Source of the DNA: Paramecium pentaurelia | Lineage: Eukaryota > Ciliophora > Oligohymenophorea > Peniculida > Parameciidae | Assembly: GCA_905183005.1 (NCBI GenBank) | Contig: CAJJDO010000058.1 | Span: 313,706 to 377,705 of the forward strand | Length of the DNA stretch: 64,000 nt | Reading direction: 5' to 3' | Shown here: in pieces, positions 50,201-61,460 of the stretch | Layout of the letters: the number at the start of each line of letters is the position of its first letter | Position numbering within the stretch: position 1 is the stretch's first letter | Position numbers and translations under genes: made by a program | The notes under the pieces: model-generated | What the model was told of the DNA's origin: nothing | Database searches by the model: none | What the model saw: only the letters and a program-made list of their open reading frames with translations

Positions 50201-53200
50201 CATGCAATAAGGCAAGTTGTTTAAATTGTAAGGCAAATAGATTTGGCTCTATTTGTGATTGTCCTCCAGGAGGTATTGATAGATAAGATGTTGGATATAT
50301 GCATTGTGAGACATGTGAATTAGGATTACCAATAATTTAAATGTAACCTGATTTAACTACCTTAATTATCAAATTTGGAAAATAAGTCACTTTCAATTTT
50401 GATCTAGGATGCTCTCAAATTATAGATGTATCCCTTCTTGGTGTCAATCCTAAATGTAGTATAAATCAATTATCATAAATTGTTATTCAATTAGGTATAA
50501 ATAATTCTATTGAAATTGGAAACCTTATCCAATTATTTACTAATATTAAAGGAATTGATTGTGATCTTCCATATACATCTATATTCTCAACAAATATCTT
50601 GCCTCCTTACATCATCAATGATAGTGATGTTATGATATTTGGACCTTCACAAGTTTCTACCTGTGAAGTTACTGAATTCAAAGTTTCTTAATACTTTTTT
50701 GATGGCCATAATGGATTTAAAATGGTATCATGGAATTTGGAATCAATTTCACCTTATAATTAACTTACTGAATAATAAATCTTTGGTATATTATATGAAG
50801 TCAATCTCTACAAATCTACTGTAGTTACTATCCCTCCAAATATTTTACAATAAAACACAATCTATAAATTTAAATATTAGTTTATTAATTATTTAGGCTA
50901 GAATCAAATCAAATATTATCAGGTTCAATGTTTACCTCTTAATTTACCAATTATTTCAATTTAAAATGAAAATCAATAACCATAAGTTTACTATATCAAT
51001 AATAGAATTATCATAAAAGCAACAATTCAATAACAATCAAGTTGTGATTCACCCATTCTTAATAATGTAAATGCATTTTACAAAATTTAAGCCTTTTACT
51101 AAAACAATTTAATTATTTTGGATAAACAATTTAATTTCAAACATTCTTCTTAAAAATATGTAGAAATCTTTATTGAACCCTACACATTCACTTAATCAGG
51201 ATATTATTAAGTTTTCTTAATGGCTACATTTGATTAATTAAATATAAAGTCAAAATCTATGACTTTCAAAATGCTTATGCCTGGAATTTATGCTAAAATT
51301 TATGGAGGAAATTAAATACATAGTTATGGTCAGTCTTTTAATATCACTGCTATTGTAAAAGATTTAAATGTGAAAGAATTATAAACTAAAGATATCGACT
51401 ACTCATGGACATGCATTAATGTAGCATTACAAAGACCTTGTGAAACTGTTGATAAACAACCATTTACTATCAAAAATCAATAAATTGTTAAAATCCCTAG
51501 TAGAACACTTGCTCCCTTTAATTCTTATTAATTTGTAATGAAAGCACAAAAAAAGAATTTGATTTAAGTTACTTCTAGTATAATGACAATAGTAGATGTT
51601 GAAATATCAACTTTCTCTATGGATACTCCAAATATTGCATTAAATATTCCAATACTTTTTAACCAAGAATTGCTATTTGAGGTGTCTTCTTTGTAACTTA
51701 CTAATCTACATGGCTGCATTATTTATGATTTTTAACAACTATCAGCATTTTCAATTCCATATAATACTTTTGCAATTTCCCTTTAAAATCTTTTAAAATA
51801 AAGATATGATCAAATTAAACTATAAATTTTTAGTACTGATTCAATATATTTTACTCCACTATTAACTAGTGTTGAAATTACTACTATTTAACCACCTTTA
51901 AATTGTAAATTTAATGTATCACCTAAAAAAGGATTATCTTATGATACAATTTTCAAATTAGAAATTTAAAGTTGTGTTGATTAATAAAATCCAATCTATT
52001 ATAAGTTTTTGTTTTATTATAATTAAACTCAATATTAATAAGATATTCTAATGAATTCTTAAATGAATGCAGATCTTATTATTGATTATTAAGAATTCAA
52101 CATTTATTCCACTATACTACCTAAATCAACTAATTCACATTCAATAATTATAGCAATTATCAAAAATTAATTAGGAGCTCAAACTAATTTGACATCTACA
52201 GTTATAATAGGATAAGATTTGGCTGAAATTAATGATAAAGTAATATAATTTGAATCTGAAATCAATTCAAATTAAGCAAAAGTATTAGAATAAAATAGAA
52301 GAATCCTCAATGATGATATCTTAAATACTTTTTCTAATTTATACAATTAATCAAAAGATTTAAATGAAATTTAACGTTTATCCTTGTTGAATATACTAAC
52401 AATAGGAGTTGAACAATATACAACATAATCTAATCATCTTGATGATATAAGATCTATTTTATACTTTGATTTGTAATCTAAATTAGATTTACCACTTATA
52501 AGTGAAACTACTAAAATGTAAATAAAAAAATCAATTAAAAGAATAATAATAAATAATACTATTTATTTATAAGATTTTAGTTAAATTTAAGTTTATTTAA
52601 CAAATCTAAATTAAAGTTTATCTAAAAGTATAGATGATGTTTTATTTATAATTAATTCTATCTCTCAGAATCAAGTTGGATATAGAGACTATTAATAAAA
52701 GGAACTTGAAAAAATCAATATGATACATCAATTATCTACATTGGATTATTTACTCAAATCTTAATCTAATTTTTACTATGAATATTTTAATGGAAATATT
52801 TCATTATTGAATGAAACAATGTATAAAAGTATTTCTAGTAATTTTGAATCAATTTTAAATTTATTATAAATGCTAAAATATGGATTATTATTGGTCTAAT
52901 AAGTTAATGATGATCCTATTACATTTTCTGGATCTTCTTTTACTTTAATCTTTAATAGATTAACAACAGAAAAGATGAATGAATATTTAAGTGAAATAGA
53001 ATTTGTAAAACTTGTTGATAAACCAATTGATAACAATACTCATTTTTCCTAAAGTTTATTGTTAAATTTCAGTTATTTTCATTATTTAGAGAATCCATTT
53101 GTCTTAGATTCTTCATATCCTAATAATACTCATTTTACAACTATTTAATCTATAGAACCTACATTACAAAATGGAAGTTTATTGATTCCAACTTAACCAA

Positions 53201-55158
53201 TTACTACTAAATATAATGTCACTATACTTAGATAAAAAAGACTACTTCAATCATATTAAGATCTATTTCTAATGGATGAATAACCAAATTATGTAGATTT
53301 TGTATGTACAAATAAGTATTTTACTTAATGGGAATCTAACTTTTGCAAAACATCAATAGAAATAGACACATAATCCTCATTAATAATAGCTTGTGATTGC
53401 TAATATTTTGGTCCTACTACTATCAGCAGTACTTTAGCTGATATATTTGAAATTGATAAATTTTCTAAATCTTTTTCTTTAGAAGCTATTGAAGCATTAA
53501 ATAAATTTCCATTTCATCGTTCAGTAATATTCTATTGTTTAGTAATATTTACTATTTTATTGATATTGTTTTTGCCTTATGGAATAAAAAAGGATTAAAT
53601 AGATAAGGAAAGAGCTATGCCATAACATATGATTGAATCTGAATATATACGCAAGTTATTTGAAGATAGGTAGAAGGAATTGTAAAAGGAGATGGAAAAA
53701 ATAAAAGAAGAAAGAAATAAGGAATGGAAAGAATTTTATGAAAAATAAAATTTGATTGAAATTGTAACTGATGATAAAGAATAAAAATAATAATCTTTGG
53801 ATAAGGATGAATAAATATAGGAAGTTTTTATTTCTCCAGATATAGACCCAGATGAAATGATAGATTAATAATAATAAGAATAAAGTGACAATAGTAATAA
53901 TTTCAATTTGGATATGAGTCATGATAGTGATGAAGAGTTTTAATATGAAGAATATCCTCCAATCAATATTTCAAATAAGAAAAATAAAATGTAAGCTCCT
54001 TCACCTTATGCTAAATTCTTTTAACTAAAAAATCCGTATTCATTGAATAATACAATTGTAAATAGACTATATTTACATAGTTCATCATATGAAGAGAGTC
54101 TGTAAAATTAATAATAACATTAAAATTAAAAAAATCTTATTCATGAAAGACATAGTTCAAGAATTTAATCAGATTAATTTTCAGTTAGAAATTCTGAAAA
54201 TATCTAATAAATAATACTTAAAAAGATTTCTACTAATTAATCTAAATATTATAATAATTCTCTTAATAGCTAAGCCAAATTAAATGATTATCCTCCTTTA
54301 TCTCCAAATTCATCTAGTCCTATTGGAGCAATTTATGATTCTAAATAAATTATATAACCAAATTAATTGGGTTAATCTGGATCATAATATGAATCTCATG
54401 TTAATAGCAATAGTACTAAAGTTGCTAAGACTTAGATACCTTTTAGAAAATCTTAAGAACATATATTATTTTTAGACCATGAATTTTATGAGGAGGATAA
54501 TCTATCAATTGAAGAAAAAGAAAAAATCATTTAAATTTGGTATTTAGAAAAAAAAAGAAATAAATTATTAGAAGAAGGATTTAAATTAAGATTTACATTA
54601 AAAAATCTATTTTTGTTTATAAGTTTGTTTCAATCCGTTTTAAGTATTATAGCAATTTTTGATAAAAAATTACCTAGACCTATTAGATTTTGTTTAATTT
54701 ATATGACCCTTTTAACTACATGCTATATAAATATATTCTTTTAAGTAGAATTAAATCCTGCAGCAACAATTGCTTATAGCATTCTTTCATCTATTTTATC
54801 AATGATAGAATTGATAATCCTCACAATTTTAATGCCTCATTAATATATATTAATAAGAATTATTGGTTGGCTTAGCTTCTTAGTATTAACAGGATTGTTT
54901 AGTTATTTAATAATTGCATCTATGGCATTTGAAGCTTAAGATTCTGGTGGTGATGTATCAAGATCTAATTAATGGGGAATCAATTTTATTATTAGCTTCA
55001 TTACAATGAATTTTTTTACAGACCCTTTATAATTGATGGTATGTTTCAAAATTATTTAATGGGGTTTCAATAATGCTTCACCTAATTTACAATAAATATT
55101 TATTTTGTTATGCATGAGTAAGCATTTTAATATTTACTTTGATTTCATCGATTATTGA
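44252..55158 (+). CDS. Giant furin-repeat / REJ / GPS multi-pass receptor (polycystin-1-like), 3,625 aa
   Basis: One 29-nt intron (44334-44362) gives exactly 3,626 codons. MNYILIFLLIGFASCQCQ is a signal peptide. About 2,000 residues (44.36-50.33 kb) are furin-like Cys-rich repeats, each of the pattern C..C...C..C..GYY. Then comes a REJ-type module (50.3-51.6 kb) with DYSWTCINVALQRPCE and PSRTLAPFNSYQFVMKA. A GPS-like motif precedes the first helix: VCTNKYFTQWESNFC...IIACDCQYFGPTTIS (about 53.29-53.44 kb), then FYCLVIFTILLILFLPYGI. A long polar loop leads to a cluster of helices (54.6-55.1 kb: NLFLFISLFQSVLSIIAIF; GINFIISFITMNFFTDPLQ). REJ plus GPS plus multi-pass is the polycystin-1 plan. A ciliary or surface sensor role is inferred. 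Confidence 0.88.
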
Positions 55159-55253
55159 ATTGTATGTAAATTTATTATTTCAAACATATATATTTATATT
55201 TGTCTTTTCTTAACAATTTAATTATTAAATATTTATTAACAAATATATAAATT

Positions 55254-56048
55254 ATGGACTTATTAATAGATAAAGTAATCAAATAAATAGAAGAATTTCT
55301 AGATGCTAAATTACAAAAACTTGAATAAAAAATATATTAAAAAATTGAACTTTAAGATGCAATGATAAAGTTGATTCTTGAAAACTTGAATTCATTAAAG
55401 GAAACATAATAATCTCATCAAATAATAGAATCTAAATCACATCGAACTAAACATTCTGTTAGCGTATGTTATAATCATATTTAGTAATCTTTGGAAATAG
55501 TCAAAATTCTTAATACATGTTGTGCTTGTAATCTTGATATTATTGAAAAATCAGAAGAAATAGAAACTAATTGTCATCATTTTTATCATTAAAATTGTCT
55601 CTAAAAGAAAGTCAAATAATAAATAGAAATGGGATTTGTCACTGGAAATTGCGTTGGAAGACTTTCAAAAACAAATAGATTATGCTATGGTAAAATAAGA
55701 ATCTAAGATTGTAAATTTAGTGATTAAAGTAAAATAATAAAAACAAATCTTAATCATCAAGCCTTAAAATTAATGGGACAATTTACTACTTGTCCAATGC
55801 ACGATTGTAATTATTTTTTTCGTCTAAATGAAGAAATTGAAAGCAAAGTCAATTTTTGCAATAATTGTAATAAATATTTTTGTTATAATTGCCTTTAATT
55901 TTGCCAATAATAACACTAATGTTAAATTATTTAGAAATTTTCATAAATTATTTGTAAATTCTGCAATAAATGTGGAATATTACAAATCATATAAAAATTA
56001 AAACCATAATTAACGTGCACATAATGTTAAAACATGATATTTTTATGA
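55254..56048 (+). CDS. RING/IBR-like zinc-binding protein, 264 aa
   Basis: Intronless frame from MDLLIDKVIKQIEEFLDA. An N-terminal coiled coil (KLEQKIYQKIELQDAM) precedes a RING1-like site: TCCACNLDI...NCHHFYHQNCL. Next is an IBR-like set (CPMHDCNYFFRLNE, FCNNCNKYFCYNC, CQQQHQCQ). The last pair is CKFCNKCG...TCTQC. The order RING1-IBR-RING2 suggests an RBR ubiquitin ligase, although the final catalytic cysteine cannot be named from sequence alone. It follows the giant receptor by 95 bp and converges on the next gene with 34 bp between stops. Confidence 0.75.
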
Positions 56049-56082
56049 TTGTATATATTATATAATTATCATTCAGATTATT

Positions 56083-56353
56083 TCAATGTTATTCTCTGAG
56101 TTCATTTACTTGTGATCTAATCTTCAATAAAGTTGATTCACAATATTATCTAACTTGCTCTCCATGATTGTGTGAATGAGGTTCATTATATTCTCCCTAT
56201 TGAGGATATTATTATTAATCTCACATAATTAAATTGTATATCGCTATTATAATAGCTGATAATTCCAATTCCAAAATATCCAATGATTATTCCTCCAACC
56301 ATGTGGGGTTAGCTTACTATACCCCTCTTGATGAATCTCCATAATTAATACAT
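56083..56353 (-). CDS. Small single-pass membrane protein, 80 aa
   Basis: A 28-nt intron with GTG donor (GTGAGA...CAATAG) splits the gene; the spliced frame is 243 bases. MYQLWRFIKRGIVSQPHM is basic and could be a mitochondrial presequence or anchor. Then comes one helix (VGGIIIGYFGIGIISYY) and a His/Glu-rich soluble tail (YNEPHSHNHGEQVRQY). It resembles accessory subunits of respiratory complexes in size and layout, but I cannot name it. Confidence 0.7.
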
Positions 56354-56542
56354 ATTTTTTAATAAAAATAATAATAATATATATACAATAATAATTAATA
56401 TTATTTTATCAAAAATTATATTTACCTAAATTTATCACTTTCATTCCTATTAATAATTTCCTCAATATTAAATATTCTCATCTATTGAGTATGATTACTA
56501 ATTTAAATAAACTAGCATAATAAATATTAATCAATAAAAAAA

Positions 56543-56672
56543 TGATTTCGTTTGTTTAATTTTGTAACGAGCTCAGCTTCCGGAATAGGAGCCTTGCCCG
56601 CAACCTATTAAATAGGTTTAAACTTGGATAGGTTTTGTAAAAAATTTCCAGAATTTTTGAATCTAACGATTG
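56543..56672 (-). ncRNA. Small structured RNA gene of unknown class, copy 2
   Basis: Inverted copy of the 42.3-kb RNA gene. The core 56544-56635 differs from copy 1 at only a few bases near its 3' end (ACAAAATTAAACAAACG versus ATAAAATTAATCAAACG), while the 5' leader has diverged, including an AATTCTGGAAATT stretch. A run of T follows the conserved GAAATC on the RNA strand, consistent with Pol III termination. Same predicted pairings as copy 1. Conservation of the core with divergence around it indicates selection on the RNA. Confidence 0.6.
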
Positions 56673-56697
56673 AGATTAATTTCTAATAAAAATTTTC

Positions 56698-56732
56698 ATT
56701 TATATTAAGTAATTAATTTTATTTTTATGGGT
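56698..56732 (-). promoter_or_regulatory. PSE-like element plus TATA box of the RNA gene, copy 2
   Basis: On the minus strand AACCCATAAAAATAAAATTA (PSE core CCCATAA, about 56726-56732) is followed by ATATAAAT (56698-56705), the same order and spacing as at 42274-42307. The 20-base PSE block is identical in the two copies. Confidence 0.7.
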
Positions 56733-56929
56733 TTATAATATATATTACTAATTTTATTAGAATTTTTTTAATTAATATAATCCCTTTGTTTAAAAATTCT
56801 TTTTTTAAAAAGATAGATTCTAAATAGTAGTTGTCTCTTAAAATTATTAAAAAAAATATGATATTTATATAATTAATGAAGTATCAGTATAATTTTAATA
56901 TTACAAATAGTTAAATTAGAATAATATTA

Positions 56930-58233
56930 TCACCTACGTAATATTTTCCATATGGTTTCTCTTTATGATGGAGGTGTCATTTTTAAGGTTATATGAGCCT
57001 TTCTTGCTTGTGCAATTAATTACAAAAATGACGGATTGTATTCCATACATAATTAGTTGTAGTTTACTGCTGTTGTTGACCAAGGATCAGCTTTTTTATC
57101 TAAAATATATTTCACAATTTTTGGATTTCCACCTATGATAGCAAAATAAAGTGTTGGTCTTCCAATGATATCTTGAAATTCTATATCTGCCCCATTTTCT
57201 ATTAATAGTTTAACAATCTCAAAGTGTCCTCTCTTACAAGCCCAATGCAAAGCCGTCATGTAAATCTATAAGTGTTTTCAATCACGCTTACATAATCGAA
57301 ATCGTAAACCAAATATTTGTTATCTTTAATAAACTCTTTGACTTCCCATTCTTTTCCTTATTTTGCAGCTTATATAAATTCATAAGAATGCTCCTTTTAA
57401 AATGGTTTTTAACTAACCACTTGATCACTAAATGCCTAATAAATATCCAAATTTAATCTACTAATGTATTAGAGAGTTTTTTTTAACTCATGTTATATTT
57501 TTTTAAAATCAATTTTTCTACGCATTATATCCTATGTTATTGTTACTATTCTATCTTAATTATAAAATTCCAACATTTCATCAAATACTCCCATATCTTA
57601 AACATCTATTTCTTTTTTTAGTTTCTTTGTGTCAGTATTAATTTACTGTGTTACTAAATTAACTTAGCATTCTCTTTCTGTAAAACATGCTGGTTATTAA
57701 AAAGTTTCTTGAGATACATTTTTGCTTTTTAATCTTAATCTTAATAACTAAGGTCTAGGTTTACTTTGTAATTACAAAGAGGATTAAGGAATATCAACAG
57801 TTTTCTTTTTTGGTCTTATGTGTGCTTTGCTATTACTTCTTGAATGAAAATTTTTGTAATCAATTGCTTAAGAATTTTAAGTTCCTTAAAACAATTTGCT
57901 TATTTTAATTTTTTCATTTGTACAATATGATTTCACCCATAATGATCCATCTCTTTCTCTTTCAACATTTCTAAACTCTCTGCAAGTTTATTTGATTTAT
58001 CTAAATATTTCCCTTTTTAGTTCTTATGGTTTTTAAATTTACTCAAGCTTTTTCATTTCCTCTTTAAAATCCATTTGTTTTGAAGGTTAAGTTAAAATAT
58101 CTGAAACAGCTCTTGATTTTCTCATTTTTTATTCTGATGCTGCTCTATTGAATACAAGCTGCTAACTTAGTTTATAAACTTTTATTGTAGGTCTTTCATA
58201 GTCGAACTCATATACTTTTGGAGTAAATTGCAT
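56930..58233 (-). CDS. Ankyrin-repeat protein, 425 aa
   Basis: A 26-nt intron (GTAAGC...TTATAG) gives 1,278 coding bases. MQFTPKVYEFDYERPTIK starts a long polar N-terminal region rich in Lys/Gln/Ser. The C-terminal third has two clear ankyrin repeats, MTALHWACKRGHFEIVKLLI-ENGADIEFQD and IGRPTLYFAIIGGNPKIVKY, probably with one or two weaker ones before (EFIQAAKQGKEWEVKEFIKD). Ends KMTPPSQRETIWKILRR. Ankyrin repeats mediate protein binding; partner unknown. Confidence 0.82.
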
Positions 58234-58961
58234 TATTAAATTTACAAAAATTGAATTATAGACAATTATTCTTAATCATTTAGATAATTAATTTATGTGT
58301 TGTTTAATTGAAATATATAAATGTTTAATATGTAATTATATCATTTTTATTCAATACTATTCATAAAAGCATTTATATTAATTAGTTGTGATATTCAATG
58401 AATAAATCTTAAAAAAGTTAAGTATTCATACTTAAAATTATAAAATTGAGTTTAACAAGTATATAAGCAATTATATTCAATAACACAGTAAGAATATTGC
58501 CATATTATATTTATGATCTAAAATTTTTTTAATTTTTTTAGGGTTAATTATATCATAATATATAAGATTTGATGTTTTTAACAAAATATAAGTTCATGTA
58601 AATTTTGAATTTTTTTTTATATTCCTAATAAGTATGAAATGATTTATTGTTATTTTATTTGATTTTTAGTATTATACTTTAAGTTTATATATTATGTAAT
58701 TTGCATAAATGTTACTCTAATTCCAGGTTTTCTAATAAGTTTATGCTGGCATGTAGCTATAACTGAGAGACTATAGATCATCATATTTGTTTATGCAGAA
58801 ATGAATTTTTAAATAGATGTTTATCAAGATTTTTGCTCAAATTTACTTGAGTTTTTGTATTGTATTAATTTATTGAAAAATCGCTACATTCTAATAGACA
58901 GTCATATATTGAAGTAGTTTATGTTTTGAATATGATAATATATTAAATAACTATAATGAAT
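58234..58961. other. Long intergenic region with a small higher-complexity segment
   Basis: About 730 bases, exceptional for this gene-dense window. Most is A/T runs. Around 58730-58800 base composition is more balanced (TTATGCTGGCATGTAGC, ACTGAGAGACTATAG) without an open frame. It has no PSE/TATA pair like the two RNA genes and no complete box C/D or H/ACA arrangement that I could confirm. Confidence 0.5.
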
Positions 58962-59461
58962 TCATAATAATTGTTCAACTAGATATTCAACAAACATGCG
59001 AGCATTTGATAGTAATTTTGTATGTGAGATAATTTGTGTTATTAAGTTGCTTTTTTCTTCGTCAAGCTGATCACTTATTATTTTTTATTATTCACATAGA
59101 TTTTCATAAGAATCCTATTGAACACTTAAATGTTTGTAGTTTCTAAATATAAATTATACAAATACTATCCCAAGACTTCCCATCTATATCTAAGATATTT
59201 GTAGTATCTATTCTTTACCATGGCTAGAGTTTTTCCTGGAAAATGTTTATGAATTTTTTAAAACTTAGGTCCGACATTTAGAACTAACTGTAGAATTAGC
59301 TTATCTTCCTCTGATGTGAATTTTTAACCTAATTTCTTAGTATTAGAAGCATCAGAACTTCTTCTTTTTTTCCTATGGTAATCATATTTGTTTTTTTTTT
59401 TAATTTTCTTTGGCTAGTCATTATTATTTATTTATGGATCCTCTAATAAATGACAATGCAT
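58962..59461 (-). CDS. Myb/SANT-domain DNA-binding protein, 158 aa
   Basis: A 23-nt intron (GTATTT...TTTAG) gives 477 coding bases. The start MHCHLLEDPQINNNDQPK leads into a basic stretch and one SANT/Myb repeat: KFTSEEDKLILQLVLNVG, PKFQKIHKHFPGKTLAMV, KNRYYKYLRYRWEVLG. The tail is a coiled coil (DQLDEEKSNLITQIISHTKL) ending EQLL. Single-Myb proteins bind DNA or chromatin; here the last helix (VKNRYYKYLR) is the likely recognition helix. Target unknown. Confidence 0.85.
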
Positions 59462-59498
59462 AATTTAAATTATTAATTATATAATATTGAATTAAATA

Positions 59499-61206
59499 TC
59501 ATTCCATTCCAAATTATCCATCCATATCAGCCTGTATTACTGCTTTCAAATATGATTCGATCTCTTCTCTAGTTTCATACATTGGTAGTTCTAATCTATT
59601 AAAACATGTATGTGCTTTTGGGTAAGGATTAGCCTTAGTAAATGGTACACTTTCAATACAAAACTTAGAACAATTTCCTCTATTGCTTTCTAATTTTCTA
59701 AATCCTTCTACAGGTGTTCTAGTTGATCCAGTACAAAATTATAAAAATTTGGCAAGATTAAATTAATCAAGTTATTCTAAAATTTCCCAAAACCATTAAA
59801 TCGTTTGATGAGTTCTGTAGTAAGCTCCTTTGTAATCAGTATTATCTTTCCAATCATTAATATCAATGAAAGGAGTTCCATAAAGGATCATTTCTAATTC
59901 TAAAGGTTCAAGTAAGCTAAGTAGTTATTTTGGAATTATCTAAACATTAATCATTAATTTAATACACTATATAAAGTTGATAAAAAAGCAGTCAAAAACG
60001 GCTTCACCGAAATATATGTATAATATTCAATGCTAAATTTTCTTATATATTTACCACAGATTAACATACTCTTAACAATTATCCATATCTAATTAAATAG
60101 TTTATCCTCCCTTTTTTAATTCATAGTAATCTCCTTTACTTTATCTATAAATAACAAAAAACTCTGAAATATCATCTGCTTCAAACTTATTATTTACTAA
60201 AAAGTCCCATGATTAATATAACTAAAATAATTTAATATTTATACTTAACGATCATAATAATAAATATCTTCCAAAAATATTGGTTAACCAATTATATGTT
60301 TAATTATTGATCTATCAAAATATATATTTAAAGGAATTCTTTCAAAAATACATTTACCTACTACAATACCTAATAATTTAAAACAATCTATAATATGTTC
60401 ATCTGTATCTGCTTCACAATTTATTTTATAAGATACATCCTCACAATCAGCTAATTAAAACATACCAGATTCTGGATGTATAATTTCTTTCATTATTAAA
60501 TTAGCCCATTCTCTTAAAAGACCACCTGCATCCAATACTTTATCACCATCAATATGAACCTTGACTTCTTTGTGCCAATTAATCTCTTTGTACATATTTA
60601 ATGTAGTCATTAAAAAACTTTCTTTATTTACAGATAATGTTTCTGCACCTTATTACCATGGTATTCTTTTTTTCTCTAATTACAATCTAAACCAAGTTTA
60701 TTTGATTGGAAATTCAGAATTTTTTATTTGTACCCAAGGTAAAGCTAACATTTCAGAAACATTGGCTGCTGGCATAGGAGGAGATAACTGAGTTAAAATA
60801 ATGTTTGACTTACTTTTTTGTTCCATTTATATTTGATCTTGGACCCAGGTAATAATTCTTTGCACCAATAATATTTTTATTTTCTATTTTGAAAATCATC
60901 CTATATATAATGAGGCTTAAAATTATAATAATAATCTTAGTACAGTGGTTCTTGGATTTGGATTTGGATTAGGAATAGGATGATGGTTCGGTTCGATAAC
61001 TACATCTCCAACTAACAAATTACGAGATTAAACAGGTTGATTTTAAATTGGTCTAACTCTACAATTCGTAACATGTTATTAATACTATTTTATTATAATA
61101 TTCTTACTAGAAGAGCACTTGTTTGTGCTTAAAATACTACATGACATTTTGGACATTATTGATTTTATTATAACTAGGTTTAGTTTCTTTTTAAACAATT
61201 TCCCAT
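59499..61206 (-). CDS. HECT-type E3 ubiquitin ligase with N-terminal lipidation signal and zinc finger, 519 aa
   Basis: Six introns (23, 28, 26, 23, 22 and 26 nt) give exactly 520 codons. MGNCLKRNQTQLQQ suggests myristoylation plus palmitoylation. A C2HC-like finger follows (CPKCHVVF...YQQHVTNC). A Pro/Asn linker (PNHHPIPNPNPNPR) and a HECT domain occupy the rest: VHIDGDKVLDAGGLLREWAN, FKLLGIVVGKCIFERIPLNI, TAFLSTLYSIIPKQLL, LELEMILYGTPFID and the catalytic HTCFNRLELPMY (Cys near 59607). All are standard HECT landmarks. Membrane anchoring is inferred. The C-terminus is GQFGME. Confidence 0.92.
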
Positions 61207-61460
61207 ATGAACTTATTAATTTTTATATAATATAATAATCAATTCTAATTCTATCTTATTTCCTTAATTTTCAATCCATTTCATTCAATAATTTTTAAAT
61301 CAATCTTAGTTTATTTCCAATATCAATAATTATCAATTATTTAACTTAATCAAATCTGCCGATCAATCGATTAATATTAAAATAAATTAAATTATTCTTA
61401 ATATTCCAAATACTCAAAATATCATCATATATTATTTATTAATAAAATTAATAGAATTAC

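Noticed and set aside
55254..56048. GTA/TAG pairs inside the RING/IBR-like gene as introns
   Set aside because: The uninterrupted frame already keeps every cysteine in register and totals a multiple of three.
60990..61010. GGTTCGGTTCGATAAC considered as a tRNA T-loop
   Set aside because: No cloverleaf around it; it encodes part of the HECT protein linker in frame.
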